A stretch of 64,000 nucleotides of DNA from an uncultured Acetatifactor sp. (lineage in GTDB: Bacteria > Bacillota > Clostridia > Lachnospirales > Lachnospiraceae). The notes under the pieces are model-generated. The model searched no databases, was not told where the DNA came from, and saw only the letters and a program-made list of their open reading frames with translations. Positions 40,341-49,027 of this stretch are shown here, piece after piece. Where the stretch lies: the NCBI GenBank assembly GCA_947586055.1, contig CANPXL010000015.1:1-64000 (forward strand), written 5' to 3'. A program made the translations under genes and the position numbers. Each line of letters starts with the position of its first letter. Position 1 is the stretch's first letter.

Positions 40341-43300
40341 TCAGTCAGAACTTTTTTCCGGCTCTTTCCTCTTTTTCTTCTTTTTCTTCCGATGTCCGAT
40401 CCCTGCGGCTGCCGCCGCTGCGGCGCACACAGCCGCCCCGGCGCCGGCCCAGACGATCCAGGCGGAATTCTCCTTTCTGGCTATACAGAAGGTCTCCGCG
40501 GCTCCGGTCATATCCACCTGCAGATACGTTCCCCGCTCCTTGCAGGCAAGCCGCGCCCATTCTCCGTCGATTTTCCCCCAGACCTCCGCCTCATCATAGG
40601 GATTCAGCAGCCGTACCGCAAACACATCCGTGCTTTGCACCCCGCCGTTTTCCAGCGCGACGTCATAAACGACATATTCCCTGTCGCCGATCTCTTCCGG
40701 CGGCTGCGCGTTTCCGGGCCCCGCCCTCAATACGGTATCTTCCGTAAATTTCCGTTCCACAAGCGCATACGGTTTCTCGTACACGCCGTCGTCCCCCTCC
40801 TGTTTTTCTCCGCTCTCCACTACCAGAACATTATCCTTGTATTCCCCCTCGATCACAAGGTCTCCCTTCATGATGCGGTCGGAATAATCCGGCCACGCGC
40901 CGTAACATCCCTCCTGTTCCGGGATCTCAGGGTATTGCAGTACCGACAGGCTCTCCCCGTAGGCAACCTCCTGAACGCCCAGGCACGTATCCCCGATCCA
41001 GAACGCAACCTGCAGGTGCCGGAACCGCTCCGGAATTCCCTCGATCTCAAGCAATTCTCCATATTCCAAAGGCTCCGCAATTCCGGCATAGCTGATGCCG
41101 TCAATGCCATAAGGCTCTTCGCCCACATAATAATTCCGCGAGATCATGGGATCCTCCGCATCTTCCGTCTCCACAGGGACCGCGGCCCAGCCCGCAATAC
41201 TTCCCTTTCTGCCGGAGGACGCCTCCACATTGACAATGGCGCAGCAGTCCGTCAGTGTGCAGGCGTACCCGGCGATGCCGCCCACATAACTGCTTCCCGA
41301 CACATCGCACAGCGCGTAACAGTTTTTCAGCACCGTCAGGGACTGTCCGCATACGCCTCCCACATAGTTTCCCTCCGTGCTCTCCACGCTGCCGTATCCG
41401 CAGGAATCCGCGGCAATTCCGTGTTCCATATATCCCACGATGCCGCCGGCGCCGTCCTTTTTGGCAATAACGCGGCCCTGATTCTCACAGTGTCCGATCA
41501 CGCATTTCATGACAAACCGCCGTCCGATCTCGTAATCGATGCTCCCCGCGGCATTGTCCTCGGGATCCTCCTGATCGATAGACATGGACCCCGCTATCCC
41601 GCCGATGTTGATGTCGCCTCTGACGGTTCCCTTATTCGTGCAGGAGTCGGTGCGCCCCGCCGTGATGTCGTACATCTCCTCGTAGGAGATTTCCTCATAA
41701 GCCTCTTCCACGCTGAGCCCGGTATAGCCGGACAAATGGTCGGCCAGAAGATGAAAGACCACATTCAGCTGATCGTTTACCGCCTTCAGGTCTTCGTTCA
41801 CAAGATCGGAATAATCGGAAGCGTGCAGGGTCAGGCTCTTTAAACTCTCCGAGACGCTCTTCAGCTCCTGATTCAGATTTTCCCGCTGCCGGTCGAACGG
41901 CTCTCCCAGGGCGGTAAACTGCAGTTTGGGCTGCGCGTTTATGTAAACGACAATGTTTTTCGCCTTGTTTCCCGCATTTTTCAGAGACTCCGACATCCCC
42001 CGCAGACATTCCACAGATTCCTCGGACAGCGCGGCGGCGCCGGCCTCCGCCAGCGCCGCGGAGACCGCGCTGGACCATTCCGCGCAACTTCCCGCAAGAT
42101 TCGACAGCTCCGTCAGCACCTGCTCCCGCTGTTCCGACGTCAGGCTGCTCCACTCTTTTAAGGTGCCGTCCTCTTCTTTTATAATCCCGTTGATCCTGTC
42201 CGCAGACCCCTTCATCTGGTCAGAGGCCGTCTGAAGCTCCTTCCTTATGTTCTCCAGATCCTCCGGAGCGTCGCCGCCGCTGACGGTTTCCGGGGGCGCT
42301 GCCGAAATCCTCACGCTGTCGCAGAAACGGCTGAAAGCAGCCTGCGCCGCCGTGATGTCGTCCAGCACGGCCGGCAGCTGATCCGCCACATATTCCATGC
42401 GCGCCTGAGCTGACCGGATCTGCTCCGTGTTTGCGTCCAGAAAGTCCGTCAGCTGATCCGCCAGCGCATGACCGGAGTCCCGGGCCGCATCCCCGTGAGC
42501 GGTAAGACGGTCCGTGTCCTCCTTCACAATGTCCTTTCCCTCCTGCAGATGATTCAGCGTCCGGTTGATCAGATCATGCAGCTTATCGACGGCATGCCGC
42601 AGCGATTCCGCCTCGTCCACTTCAATGTAAGGCTCCATCTGCCCCACGATGCCGCCCACATCCTTGCGGCCGAAAACGTCCCCCCGGTTTGTGCACAAAA
42701 GCACCGTTCCGGCGTGTCTTCCCACGACGCCGCCGATGTTATAGCCCGTATGCTCATAACCGATCCTGCCCGTATTGGTACAGCTTACGATCACGCCGTC
42801 GGAATAGCCCGCGATCCCTCCCGTATCCACGCCGCTGAACAGATCCACATCCGGATCGGTACCACTCACGCTCTGGAAAAACTCCGGTCCCCGCTCGTCA
42901 TCCGTCTCCACCCATTCGCTGTCATCGTTGATATCGGAATCGTTCTGACAGCCGGTGATGGTTCCGTGATTCAGTCCCGCGACGCCGCCGGTCCTGTCAT
43001 ATCCGGAGATATGTCCGCGCACCGTGCAGTGTGTGATCACGCCGGTTCCTTCGTTGCTGCCGGCTATCCCGCCCACGGTATTGACGCCCTTCATGGTCCC
43101 CTCAAAACTGCAGTCCCTGATCGTGCCGTAATTTACCCCGCAGATGCCTCCCATGCATTCGTCCGATTCGGTTCCCTGAACCATTCCGCGCAGCTTCAGA
43201 TTTTTTACCTCACCCTGCATGCCGATATAGCGGAAAAATCCTTCCACATAACCGTCTCCCACGTTGCTGAACCCGGAGACGGTATGTCCCCCGCCGTCAA

Positions 43301-43637
43301 AGGTCCCGCAGAATATGGGTATCGTCTCAAAATCCGTTCCCGTCAGGTCGATGTCCTGCTTCAGCACCACCCATTTCCCTGCCGACCAGGAATCCATATA
43401 GCATTGTCCGGCAAACGCGAGAAACTCTTCCGTGGTGCTGATCTCCAGAATCTCCGGCCCGGTCCCGGTTTCCGTCTCATTTCCGTCCTGTCCTTCGGAC
43501 GTCTCTTCCCGGGTCAGGCTTTCCGTTCCCTCTCCGGCCCCTTCCGCCTCCGTTACCACGGGAAAGACCATCCCGCACACCAGCGCGGCCGTTATTCCCC
43601 AGGCAAGAAGCCATGCTCCCTTTCCCCGTCTTCTCAT
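40341..43637 (-). CDS. Large surface protein with GLUG repeats and coiled-coil core
   Basis: 1098 aa. Signal peptide (1-32), acidic linker, then GLUG-type repeats (residues ~110-340 and ~650-810) built on motifs such as GGICGVNYGTIRDC, GGIAGSNEGTG, GGVAGLNHGTITGC and GGIVGYMEHG. The repeats are interrupted by a ~300-residue helical/coiled region (~345-640). A C-terminal strand-rich domain leads to one membrane helix (WIVWAGAGAAVCAAAAAAAG) and a stop-transfer tail of Lys/Arg. Topology: extracellular protein anchored at its C-terminus. Start overlaps the stop of the MMPL exporter by 4 bp (ATGA), so the two are translationally coupled and probably act together. Confidence 0.85.
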   Translation of the reverse strand: MRRRGKGAWLLAWGITAALVCGMVFPVVTEAEGAGEGTESLTREETSEGQDGNETETGTGPEILEISTTEEFLAFAGQCYMDSWSAGKWVVLKQDIDLTGTDFETIPIFCGTFDGGGHTVSGFSNVGDGYVEGFFRYIGMQGEVKNLKLRGMVQGTESDECMGGICGVNYGTIRDCSFEGTMKGVNTVGGIAGSNEGTGVITHCTVRGHISGYDRTGGVAGLNHGTITGCQNDSDINDDSEWVETDDERGPEFFQSVSGTDPDVDLFSGVDTGGIAGYSDGVIVSCTNTGRIGYEHTGYNIGGVVGRHAGTVLLCTNRGDVFGRKDVGGIVGQMEPYIEVDEAESLRHAVDKLHDLINRTLNHLQEGKDIVKEDTDRLTAHGDAARDSGHALADQLTDFLDANTEQIRSAQARMEYVADQLPAVLDDITAAQAAFSRFCDSVRISAAPPETVSGGDAPEDLENIRKELQTASDQMKGSADRINGIIKEEDGTLKEWSSLTSEQREQVLTELSNLAGSCAEWSSAVSAALAEAGAAALSEESVECLRGMSESLKNAGNKAKNIVVYINAQPKLQFTALGEPFDRQRENLNQELKSVSESLKSLTLHASDYSDLVNEDLKAVNDQLNVVFHLLADHLSGYTGLSVEEAYEEISYEEMYDITAGRTDSCTNKGTVRGDINIGGIAGSMSIDQEDPEDNAAGSIDYEIGRRFVMKCVIGHCENQGRVIAKKDGAGGIVGYMEHGIAADSCGYGSVESTEGNYVGGVCGQSLTVLKNCYALCDVSGSSYVGGIAGYACTLTDCCAIVNVEASSGRKGSIAGWAAVPVETEDAEDPMISRNYYVGEEPYGIDGISYAGIAEPLEYGELLEIEGIPERFRHLQVAFWIGDTCLGVQEVAYGESLSVLQYPEIPEQEGCYGAWPDYSDRIMKGDLVIEGEYKDNVLVVESGEKQEGDDGVYEKPYALVERKFTEDTVLRAGPGNAQPPEEIGDREYVVYDVALENGGVQSTDVFAVRLLNPYDEAEVWGKIDGEWARLACKERGTYLQVDMTGAAETFCIARKENSAWIVWAGAGAAVCAAAAAAAGIGHRKKKKKKRKEPEKSSD

Positions 43638-46141
43638 TTCGTCACCTCTGTCTCAGTGTCCTCTTGTTCCTTCCGCATCAGATCCTCCAGATCGCCGCCG
43701 TCGTCCTCACGTTGTTCCAGCTTCCCCATGTTGACAAACAGGCTCGCGTCGCCCCGCACAAGGCCGTGCACTTCTCCGATGATGGTTCCGTTGATATGTC
43801 CCTGAACCATGCCGTCCACCCGCATCAGTCCCGAGGTCCGCTCCAGCTTCAGCGGGATCGACACCGCGAACGACGTCTTATCTATGATCTTTTCTCCCAG
43901 CAACAGAATCTGCGGCAGAACAAACATGACGATGATAATGGAAATGATCGTCCCTCTTCCCAGACACTGGCCGATTCCGCAGATCGCGCCGTCCGACGAC
44001 ATCTGTCCGATGAAGATTCCCGCCAGCGCCAGCATGGAACCGGAGGTCACGATCGTGGGAAACGCGAAGTTCATGGTCTCGATGATCGCATCCCGTTTCG
44101 ACATCTTATCCTTCAGCTCCATGAACCGTCCTGAGATCACAATGGCATAGTCGATGTTCGCGCCCATCTGAATGGAACTGACGATCAGGTAACTCATAAA
44201 GAACAGGTTCTTCTCCTGAATGGCGGGGAAGGAAAAGTTGACCCATATTGCGCCCTGAATAATCATGATCAGCAGCACGGGCATGCCCGCCGACATAAAG
44301 GTAAACAGCAGCACGACCAGCACCGCCAGAATGGAGACGACGTTCACCACCGTGTTGTCCGTCTGGAAGGTCTTGTACAGATCATACTGGCTGGTGGCTT
44401 CCCCGGGGATCAGCACCGCGTCCTCGTAATACCCGCCCGCGATTTCATGCATCCTGTCGAGGAAAGCGAAGGTTTCGTCCCCTTCCTCCGGCAGATTCAG
44501 ATAGACCAGCATACGGCTGTACTCCGGTCCCTGAAGCTGGTCCAGCGCGATCTGCATCTTGGAATGCGCATCCTCCAGCGTCTCCATCATGTCGTCTTCC
44601 AGCGTCACATATCCTTCCTGCACCTCATCGTACAAAAACATGAACATGTCGATCAGGGGGACGCTGTAAGAAGACAGGCCGTTGACGATCTTCGCGTAAT
44701 TTTCGTCATTGACCGCATAAGCCATATAAAGCATCTCGGCCACTTCGTAGTCCAGCTCCAGCAGTTCGGAAAAATCCCGGGCGGTGAGTTTGTCGGTGAG
44801 CATGTATCCGTCCATGGCCTCCGTGTTGGCAAGCCCCATGGTGTAATCCACCTCCGGCAGCGCGTCCAGCTCCTTTAAGAGCTGTTTCTCTTTTTCATAG
44901 CTTCCCGCAGGCACGATCAGCGCCACCATATTGGAGGGTCCGAAGCTTTCCTCGATCCTCTCATCCACGATCATGGCGTCGCTCTTTACCGGCGTCTCCA
45001 GCATCGAATACCCATAGACATAGGGACATCTGGAAGAGATCAGATAGGCCCCCACGATCAGCACCACAAACAGAGGCGGCATGACGTACCGCGTCTTGTA
45101 GGCAAACTTTCCGACAAAAGGGATCTTGGGGATAAAGCTTCTGTGGCGCGTCTTATCCATGGCGCGCCCGAACAGCATGATCAGGCCCGGCATCAGCAGG
45201 AATACGGCCAGCAGGCTCAGCAGAATGGCCCTGATCAGGCACAGCGCCATGTCCCGCCCAATGCCGAACTGCATGAACATCATGGCGATCAGGCCCCCGA
45301 CGGTCGTCAGGGAACTGGAGGAAATCTCGGGAATCGCCTTGCTTAAAGCCACGATATCGGCTTCCCGGATGGGAAGCGTCCGGTGTTCTTCTTTGTAGCG
45401 GTTACAGAAGATTACCGCATAGTCTATGGACAGCGCAAGCTGCAGCACGATCGTCACGGAATTTGACACAAAGGAAATCGTTCCCATACAGAAATTGGTG
45501 CCTTTTGTGATCAGCGCCGCCGCGATAAAAGTCAGAAGCAGCACCGGCACCTCCGCCCATGTCTGGGAGGTCAGAAGCAGCACGGACACGACCACCACCG
45601 CCACCAGAACGCTGATCACCTGCATCTCGCTGGCGATCTGTTCCGCGGAAGCGTTCCCCATGGAGGTGGACACATAGATGTCGTAACCGGCCAGCATCTC
45701 CTTCACTTCATCCAGCGCATCCAGCGCGCGTTCATCGGTTTCCTCATAACAGAAGGTAATGTCATAGAGCGCCGAAAAATTGTTGTAGTGCTCCCCTGTC
45801 CTGTCAAAAGTGAGCATTGCCACCGTATCCAGCGCCTCGATTCTGTCCGCGATCTTCTCCGCTTCACTGTACGGAATATTCGTGACCATCACCTTCGCGG
45901 TTCCGTAGGTAAGGAACTGTTCCTCCATACGGTTCAGTCCCTGTCTGGTCTCCGTCGTATCGGGAAGATACGCGGACATGGAGTTTTCCACGTTCACCCA
46001 GTTCATGGACAGGAGAGAGAACACGATCGCAATGCCGAACAGCAGGAAAAAAAGATTTCGTCTGTCCACGATAAAAGTGGCGACCTTCGTCATAAACCCA
46101 TCGTTCTTTTCGCCGCTTTTTTCCTTTGAAATTTCAGCCAT
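43634..46141 (-). CDS. MMPL-family RND exporter
   Basis: 835 aa with two repeats of one helix, a large external loop, and five helices. Diagnostic stretches include the first helix NLFFLLFGIAIVFSLLSM, ALSIDYAVIFCNRYKEE (Asp in helix 4), LTTVGGLIAMMFMQFGIG, and in the second half SSIQMGANIDYAIVISGRFMELK. The paired Asp-Tyr motifs carry the proton relay of MmpL/SSD transporters. ATG 46141 follows GAGGTG. In Firmicutes such proteins move lipids, peptides or siderophores; the coupled GLUG protein suggests an envelope export or assembly role. Confidence 0.93.
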   Translation of the reverse strand: MAEISKEKSGEKNDGFMTKVATFIVDRRNLFFLLFGIAIVFSLLSMNWVNVENSMSAYLPDTTETRQGLNRMEEQFLTYGTAKVMVTNIPYSEAEKIADRIEALDTVAMLTFDRTGEHYNNFSALYDITFCYEETDERALDALDEVKEMLAGYDIYVSTSMGNASAEQIASEMQVISVLVAVVVVSVLLLTSQTWAEVPVLLLTFIAAALITKGTNFCMGTISFVSNSVTIVLQLALSIDYAVIFCNRYKEEHRTLPIREADIVALSKAIPEISSSSLTTVGGLIAMMFMQFGIGRDMALCLIRAILLSLLAVFLLMPGLIMLFGRAMDKTRHRSFIPKIPFVGKFAYKTRYVMPPLFVVLIVGAYLISSRCPYVYGYSMLETPVKSDAMIVDERIEESFGPSNMVALIVPAGSYEKEKQLLKELDALPEVDYTMGLANTEAMDGYMLTDKLTARDFSELLELDYEVAEMLYMAYAVNDENYAKIVNGLSSYSVPLIDMFMFLYDEVQEGYVTLEDDMMETLEDAHSKMQIALDQLQGPEYSRMLVYLNLPEEGDETFAFLDRMHEIAGGYYEDAVLIPGEATSQYDLYKTFQTDNTVVNVVSILAVLVVLLFTFMSAGMPVLLIMIIQGAIWVNFSFPAIQEKNLFFMSYLIVSSIQMGANIDYAIVISGRFMELKDKMSKRDAIIETMNFAFPTIVTSGSMLALAGIFIGQMSSDGAICGIGQCLGRGTIISIIIVMFVLPQILLLGEKIIDKTSFAVSIPLKLERTSGLMRVDGMVQGHINGTIIGEVHGLVRGDASLFVNMGKLEQREDDGGDLEDLMRKEQEDTETEVTK

Positions 46142-46195
46142 TTTCCCACCTCTTTGTACTTTATCCTTTTTTCTTCCAACTTTTTTCGACATAAG

Positions 46196-46224
46196 ATTAT
46201 ACAACTCTTTTTTTGTTCTGTCAC
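46196..46224 (-). promoter_or_regulatory. Promoter of the MMPL-GLUG operon
   Basis: Minus-strand GTGACA (46224-46219), 17 bp, TATAAT (46201-46196), ~50 bp upstream of the MMPL start. Confidence 0.6.
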
Positions 46225-46285
46225 TCTTTTTTATGTAATTCTTTCCTGAGGGATGTACGAAAAATATAGAAATCCGTGAATCCGT

Positions 46286-46987
46286 CTACTGATTCAGGTA
46301 CTGCAGGATTCCCATATAGATCGCCCACGCGATCCTGTCCTGGCAGTCTCCGCTGCAGAGCCGCTTTGCCTCCTCGCTGTTTGACAGAAAACCGCACTCC
46401 ACAATTACGATGGGGAACTCCGTCTTTCTCAACAGGTAATAGCTGTCGTTAGCCTTGATTTTCCGTCGGTTTTCCGGATCCGTCTTCTCCACCATCTGAT
46501 CCTGTATGGTCTGCGCAAGCTTCTCTCCCTTTACGCTGCCGTCATAGTAAAATACCTGGGCGCCGTGCACATACTCTTCATGATAGCTGTTCTGGTGGAT
46601 GCTGACCGCTGCCGCGGGGGCCGTCTGATCAATCAGCGCGATCCGCCGTTTCATATCCTGCACCTTTTTGTTGGACGCATCGGCGTCATAAAGTCCCCCG
46701 TCTTCCTCCCGCGTCATCACCACCCTGACGCCTGCTGCCTCCAGATAGTCTCTGACCCGCATCGCGATCTGAAGGTTGACGTCCTTTTCATAAGCGCCGT
46801 TAATTCCTACTTTTCCGGGATCGATGCCGCCGTGTCCCGCGTCGATGACCACGCACCGTTCCTTCTGCCCGGGATTTTCGCCGGAACCGCTTACATAAAA
46901 GACCGTCTCCCGCCCGGCATAAACAAGCGCTGCGGTCAGCAGGGCGCAGAAAGCGAAAAGCAGCATTTTGTTCTGATATTGCTTCAT
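46286..46987 (-). CDS. cwlD: N-acetylmuramoyl-L-alanine amidase, CwlD-like
   Basis: 233 aa. N-terminal membrane anchor (LLFAFCALLTAALVYAG), then an Amidase_3 domain: VVIDAGHGGIDPGKVG with zinc His, YEKDVNLQIAMRVRDYLEAAG, AVSIHQNSYHEE with the second zinc His, and PIVIVECGFLSNSEEAKRL with catalytic Glu. CwlD with PdaA makes muramic-delta-lactam in spore cortex. ATG 46987 chosen (8 bp after AAGGA); 46993 also possible. Divergent from the sortase gene. Confidence 0.93.
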   Translation of the reverse strand: MKQYQNKMLLFAFCALLTAALVYAGRETVFYVSGSGENPGQKERCVVIDAGHGGIDPGKVGINGAYEKDVNLQIAMRVRDYLEAAGVRVVMTREEDGGLYDADASNKKVQDMKRRIALIDQTAPAAAVSIHQNSYHEEYVHGAQVFYYDGSVKGEKLAQTIQDQMVEKTDPENRRKIKANDSYYLLRKTEFPIVIVECGFLSNSEEAKRLCSGDCQDRIAWAIYMGILQYLNQ

Positions 46988-47119
46988 TTTCATTGTCCTT
47001 ACGGTTTCTCTGAACAATGTATGCGTTTAAATTTTTCTTTAAAACTCTCAAAACGGTTGCAGGCGGAGGTATATTTGATTTATAATGACAGTGACCGGAA
47101 GGAGGTGTGCCGGACACAG

Positions 47120-48001
47120 ATGAAAAAGTTCAGAAAAGGCTTGTCGATCCTCCTTTGCTGCGCGGGGGCCGTATTCCTTGCCGGCGCTCTGTTCCTGCTC
47201 TTTCGGCAGTTTTGGGACGACAGAAACACCCGCAATACCGTGAACGAGCTCCAAAGCGCCGCCGACGCTTCCCGAGAGCCGGCGCCTTTCATCCCGCCCT
47301 CCGCTTCCCCCGGGAACACGGACGCGCCCGGGCCGGAACCTTCCGTCTCGCCACACGCCACGCCGGAATCCACCCCGACGCCAACGGAGAATCCCTTCCG
47401 CGACAGTTTTCTGGCAAACTCCGACATGGCGGCCTGGCTGCAGATCCCGGACACGGTCATATCCTACCCGGTCGTATGGACGCCGGAGGACGAAAATTAT
47501 TATCTGCGGCGCGGCTTCGACGGTTCCGCAAATCGGAACGGATGTCTGATCCTGGATACGGACAGCTGTGTGGATCCTTTGACCACAAACCTCATCATCC
47601 ACGGCCACAACATGAAATCCGGAGCCATGTTCGGAACCCTGAACCGGTATGAAGACGAGGACTTCTTCCGGGAGCACCGCACCATCCTGTTATACACGGA
47701 GCAATGCTGCCGCAGTTATGAGGTGATCGCGGTATTCCGCTCCCAGGTGTATAAAAAATCGGAACAGGTCTTTAAATATTACAAGTTTTTTCAGGCGGAC
47801 ACCGAAGAAGAATTCAACGATTTTTATGAAAATATCATGGCGCTCTCCCTGTACGACACCGGAGTGACCGCGGCGTTCGGCGATCATTTCCTTACGCTCT
47901 CCACCTGTTCCTACCATGTGGAACAGGGCCGTTTCGTGGTGGTGGCAAAGGAAACGGAATGCGGGGATCCTTATCTTCCGCTGGAAACGGAGGCGCCGTA
48001 A
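47120..48001 (+). CDS. srtB: Class B sortase
   Basis: 293 aa. N-terminal membrane anchor (LSILLCCAGAVFLAGALFLLF), a Pro/Thr/Ser-rich spacer, then a sortase fold: MAAWLQIPDTVISYPVVWTPEDENYYLRR, the His block LIIHGHNMKSGAMFG (His161/His163), long helix insertion FKYYKFFQADTEEEFNDFYENIMAL typical of class B, TLSTCSYH with catalytic Cys263 and GRFVVVAKE with Arg271. The ATG at 47120 is 14 bp from GGAGG, so spacing is loose. Followed 77 bp later by its likely substrate. Confidence 0.93.
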   Translation: MKKFRKGLSILLCCAGAVFLAGALFLLFRQFWDDRNTRNTVNELQSAADASREPAPFIPPSASPGNTDAPGPEPSVSPHATPESTPTPTENPFRDSFLANSDMAAWLQIPDTVISYPVVWTPEDENYYLRRGFDGSANRNGCLILDTDSCVDPLTTNLIIHGHNMKSGAMFGTLNRYEDEDFFREHRTILLYTEQCCRSYEVIAVFRSQVYKKSEQVFKYYKFFQADTEEEFNDFYENIMALSLYDTGVTAAFGDHFLTLSTCSYHVEQGRFVVVAKETECGDPYLPLETEAP

Positions 48002-48078
48002 AACGCCCGGTCCGGTAAAAATATTTCGATCATGAACCTGTCAACCTTATCATCATACCTGTCAAAGGAGGAAACAAA

Positions 48079-48930
48079 ATGAAAAAATTCAGAAACCTTG
48101 CACTGGTGCTGGCAGCCGTAACGGCGCTGGTCCTTCTGCCGGCATCGAACGCCTTCCCCGCAAAGGCGGCGGACCCCGTCACATATTCGGTCAAATATGT
48201 GTCGGACGAACTGGGATGGCGGTTCCAGGCCAATACTTCCACGTTCGACGACAGCAGCAAAGGCCAGGATATGTATTATCTGCTGCAGGATATCAAGGAC
48301 GGAGATCTGGTCGTCATCTACAATGACATCGACACCGCCAAAAACCTTAATCTCGGGAATGCGCATCTGAGCAATGTGACTTATACGAAAAACTGCCGCT
48401 CTGCCATTGTGTACGCCGGGGGAGTGGACGACTGTTACGTTCTGAGCGGTGCTACGGGAACCATCAACTGCGACGTGAAAAACGCCTATGTATACGATGC
48501 CGTTACTTTCAATTTCAACAACAACGTGGAGTCCCTTTCTCTCTACGCCGCCGATCAGGCGAAATCGAACCTGGGCGTCGTCGGCACAACAGGGCACCTG
48601 ACGTTCTCCACGCCTCCCGGACAGGAGCCGTCAAGTGTATTTATGGATTACTATGACTTCCCCGCCAATACGCTTCGCTTTTTCGACGGTATTTTCCAGC
48701 CCACACGGGCAGGCTACAAAACTCCGGAAGAACACGCCCAGCAGCAGGCGCAGAATCCCGCAGAATCCGCCCCGCAGACACAGCCCTCCGGGTCAGACGA
48801 TTCCGACGAGTACGACGAGGTTCCCAAAACCGGTGACAGCAGCCTTCCCCTCTGGCTTCTCTGCGCAGCAGCGGCATGTTTTGCCGGCGGTCTTTTCCTG
48901 AACCGTTCCAAGGCATCAAAAGCCCTGTAG
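48079..48930 (+). CDS. Cell-wall-anchored surface protein with VPKTG sorting signal
   Basis: 283 aa. Signal peptide (1-30), a ~190-residue secreted domain rich in beta-strand-like stretches (YSVKYVSDELGWRFQ, DGDLVVIYNDI, GTINCDVKNAYVYDAVTFNFNNN), a Gln/Pro/Ser/Asp linker, and a C-terminal sorting signal VPKTG at residues 248-252 with a hydrophobic helix (SLPLWLLCAAAACFAGGLFL) and basic tail NRSKASK. Immediately downstream of the class B sortase, hence its probable cognate substrate. The domain itself is not recognised. Confidence 0.88.
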   Translation: MKKFRNLALVLAAVTALVLLPASNAFPAKAADPVTYSVKYVSDELGWRFQANTSTFDDSSKGQDMYYLLQDIKDGDLVVIYNDIDTAKNLNLGNAHLSNVTYTKNCRSAIVYAGGVDDCYVLSGATGTINCDVKNAYVYDAVTFNFNNNVESLSLYAADQAKSNLGVVGTTGHLTFSTPPGQEPSSVFMDYYDFPANTLRFFDGIFQPTRAGYKTPEEHAQQQAQNPAESAPQTQPSGSDDSDEYDEVPKTGDSSLPLWLLCAAAACFAGGLFLNRSKASKAL

Positions 48931-48960
48931 CAGGACGACGGAGAGAAATTCTGCGCACAT

Positions 48961-49023
48961 AAAAAACAGCCGCCCGCCCGAAACCGATATGGTATCATAT
49001 CAGTACGGGCAGACGGCTGTTTT
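48961..49023. terminator. Bidirectional terminator between surface protein and GH18 genes
   Basis: Arms AAAACAGCCGCCCGCCCG (48963-48980) and CGGGCAGACGGCTGTTTT (49006-49023), flanked by A and T runs, between convergent genes. Confidence 0.8.
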
Positions 49024-49027
49024 GCCG

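Noticed and set aside
38964..41843. 959-aa plus-strand open frame
   Set aside because: It is antisense to tsaC, rpiB and the GLUG gene, which have clear families. The translation is His/Arg/Pro-rich with no domain, typical of a GC-rich shadow frame.
46565..47119. N-terminal extension of the sortase gene
   Set aside because: This stretch is antisense to cwlD and the divergent promoter region; the sortase begins at the membrane anchor near 47120.
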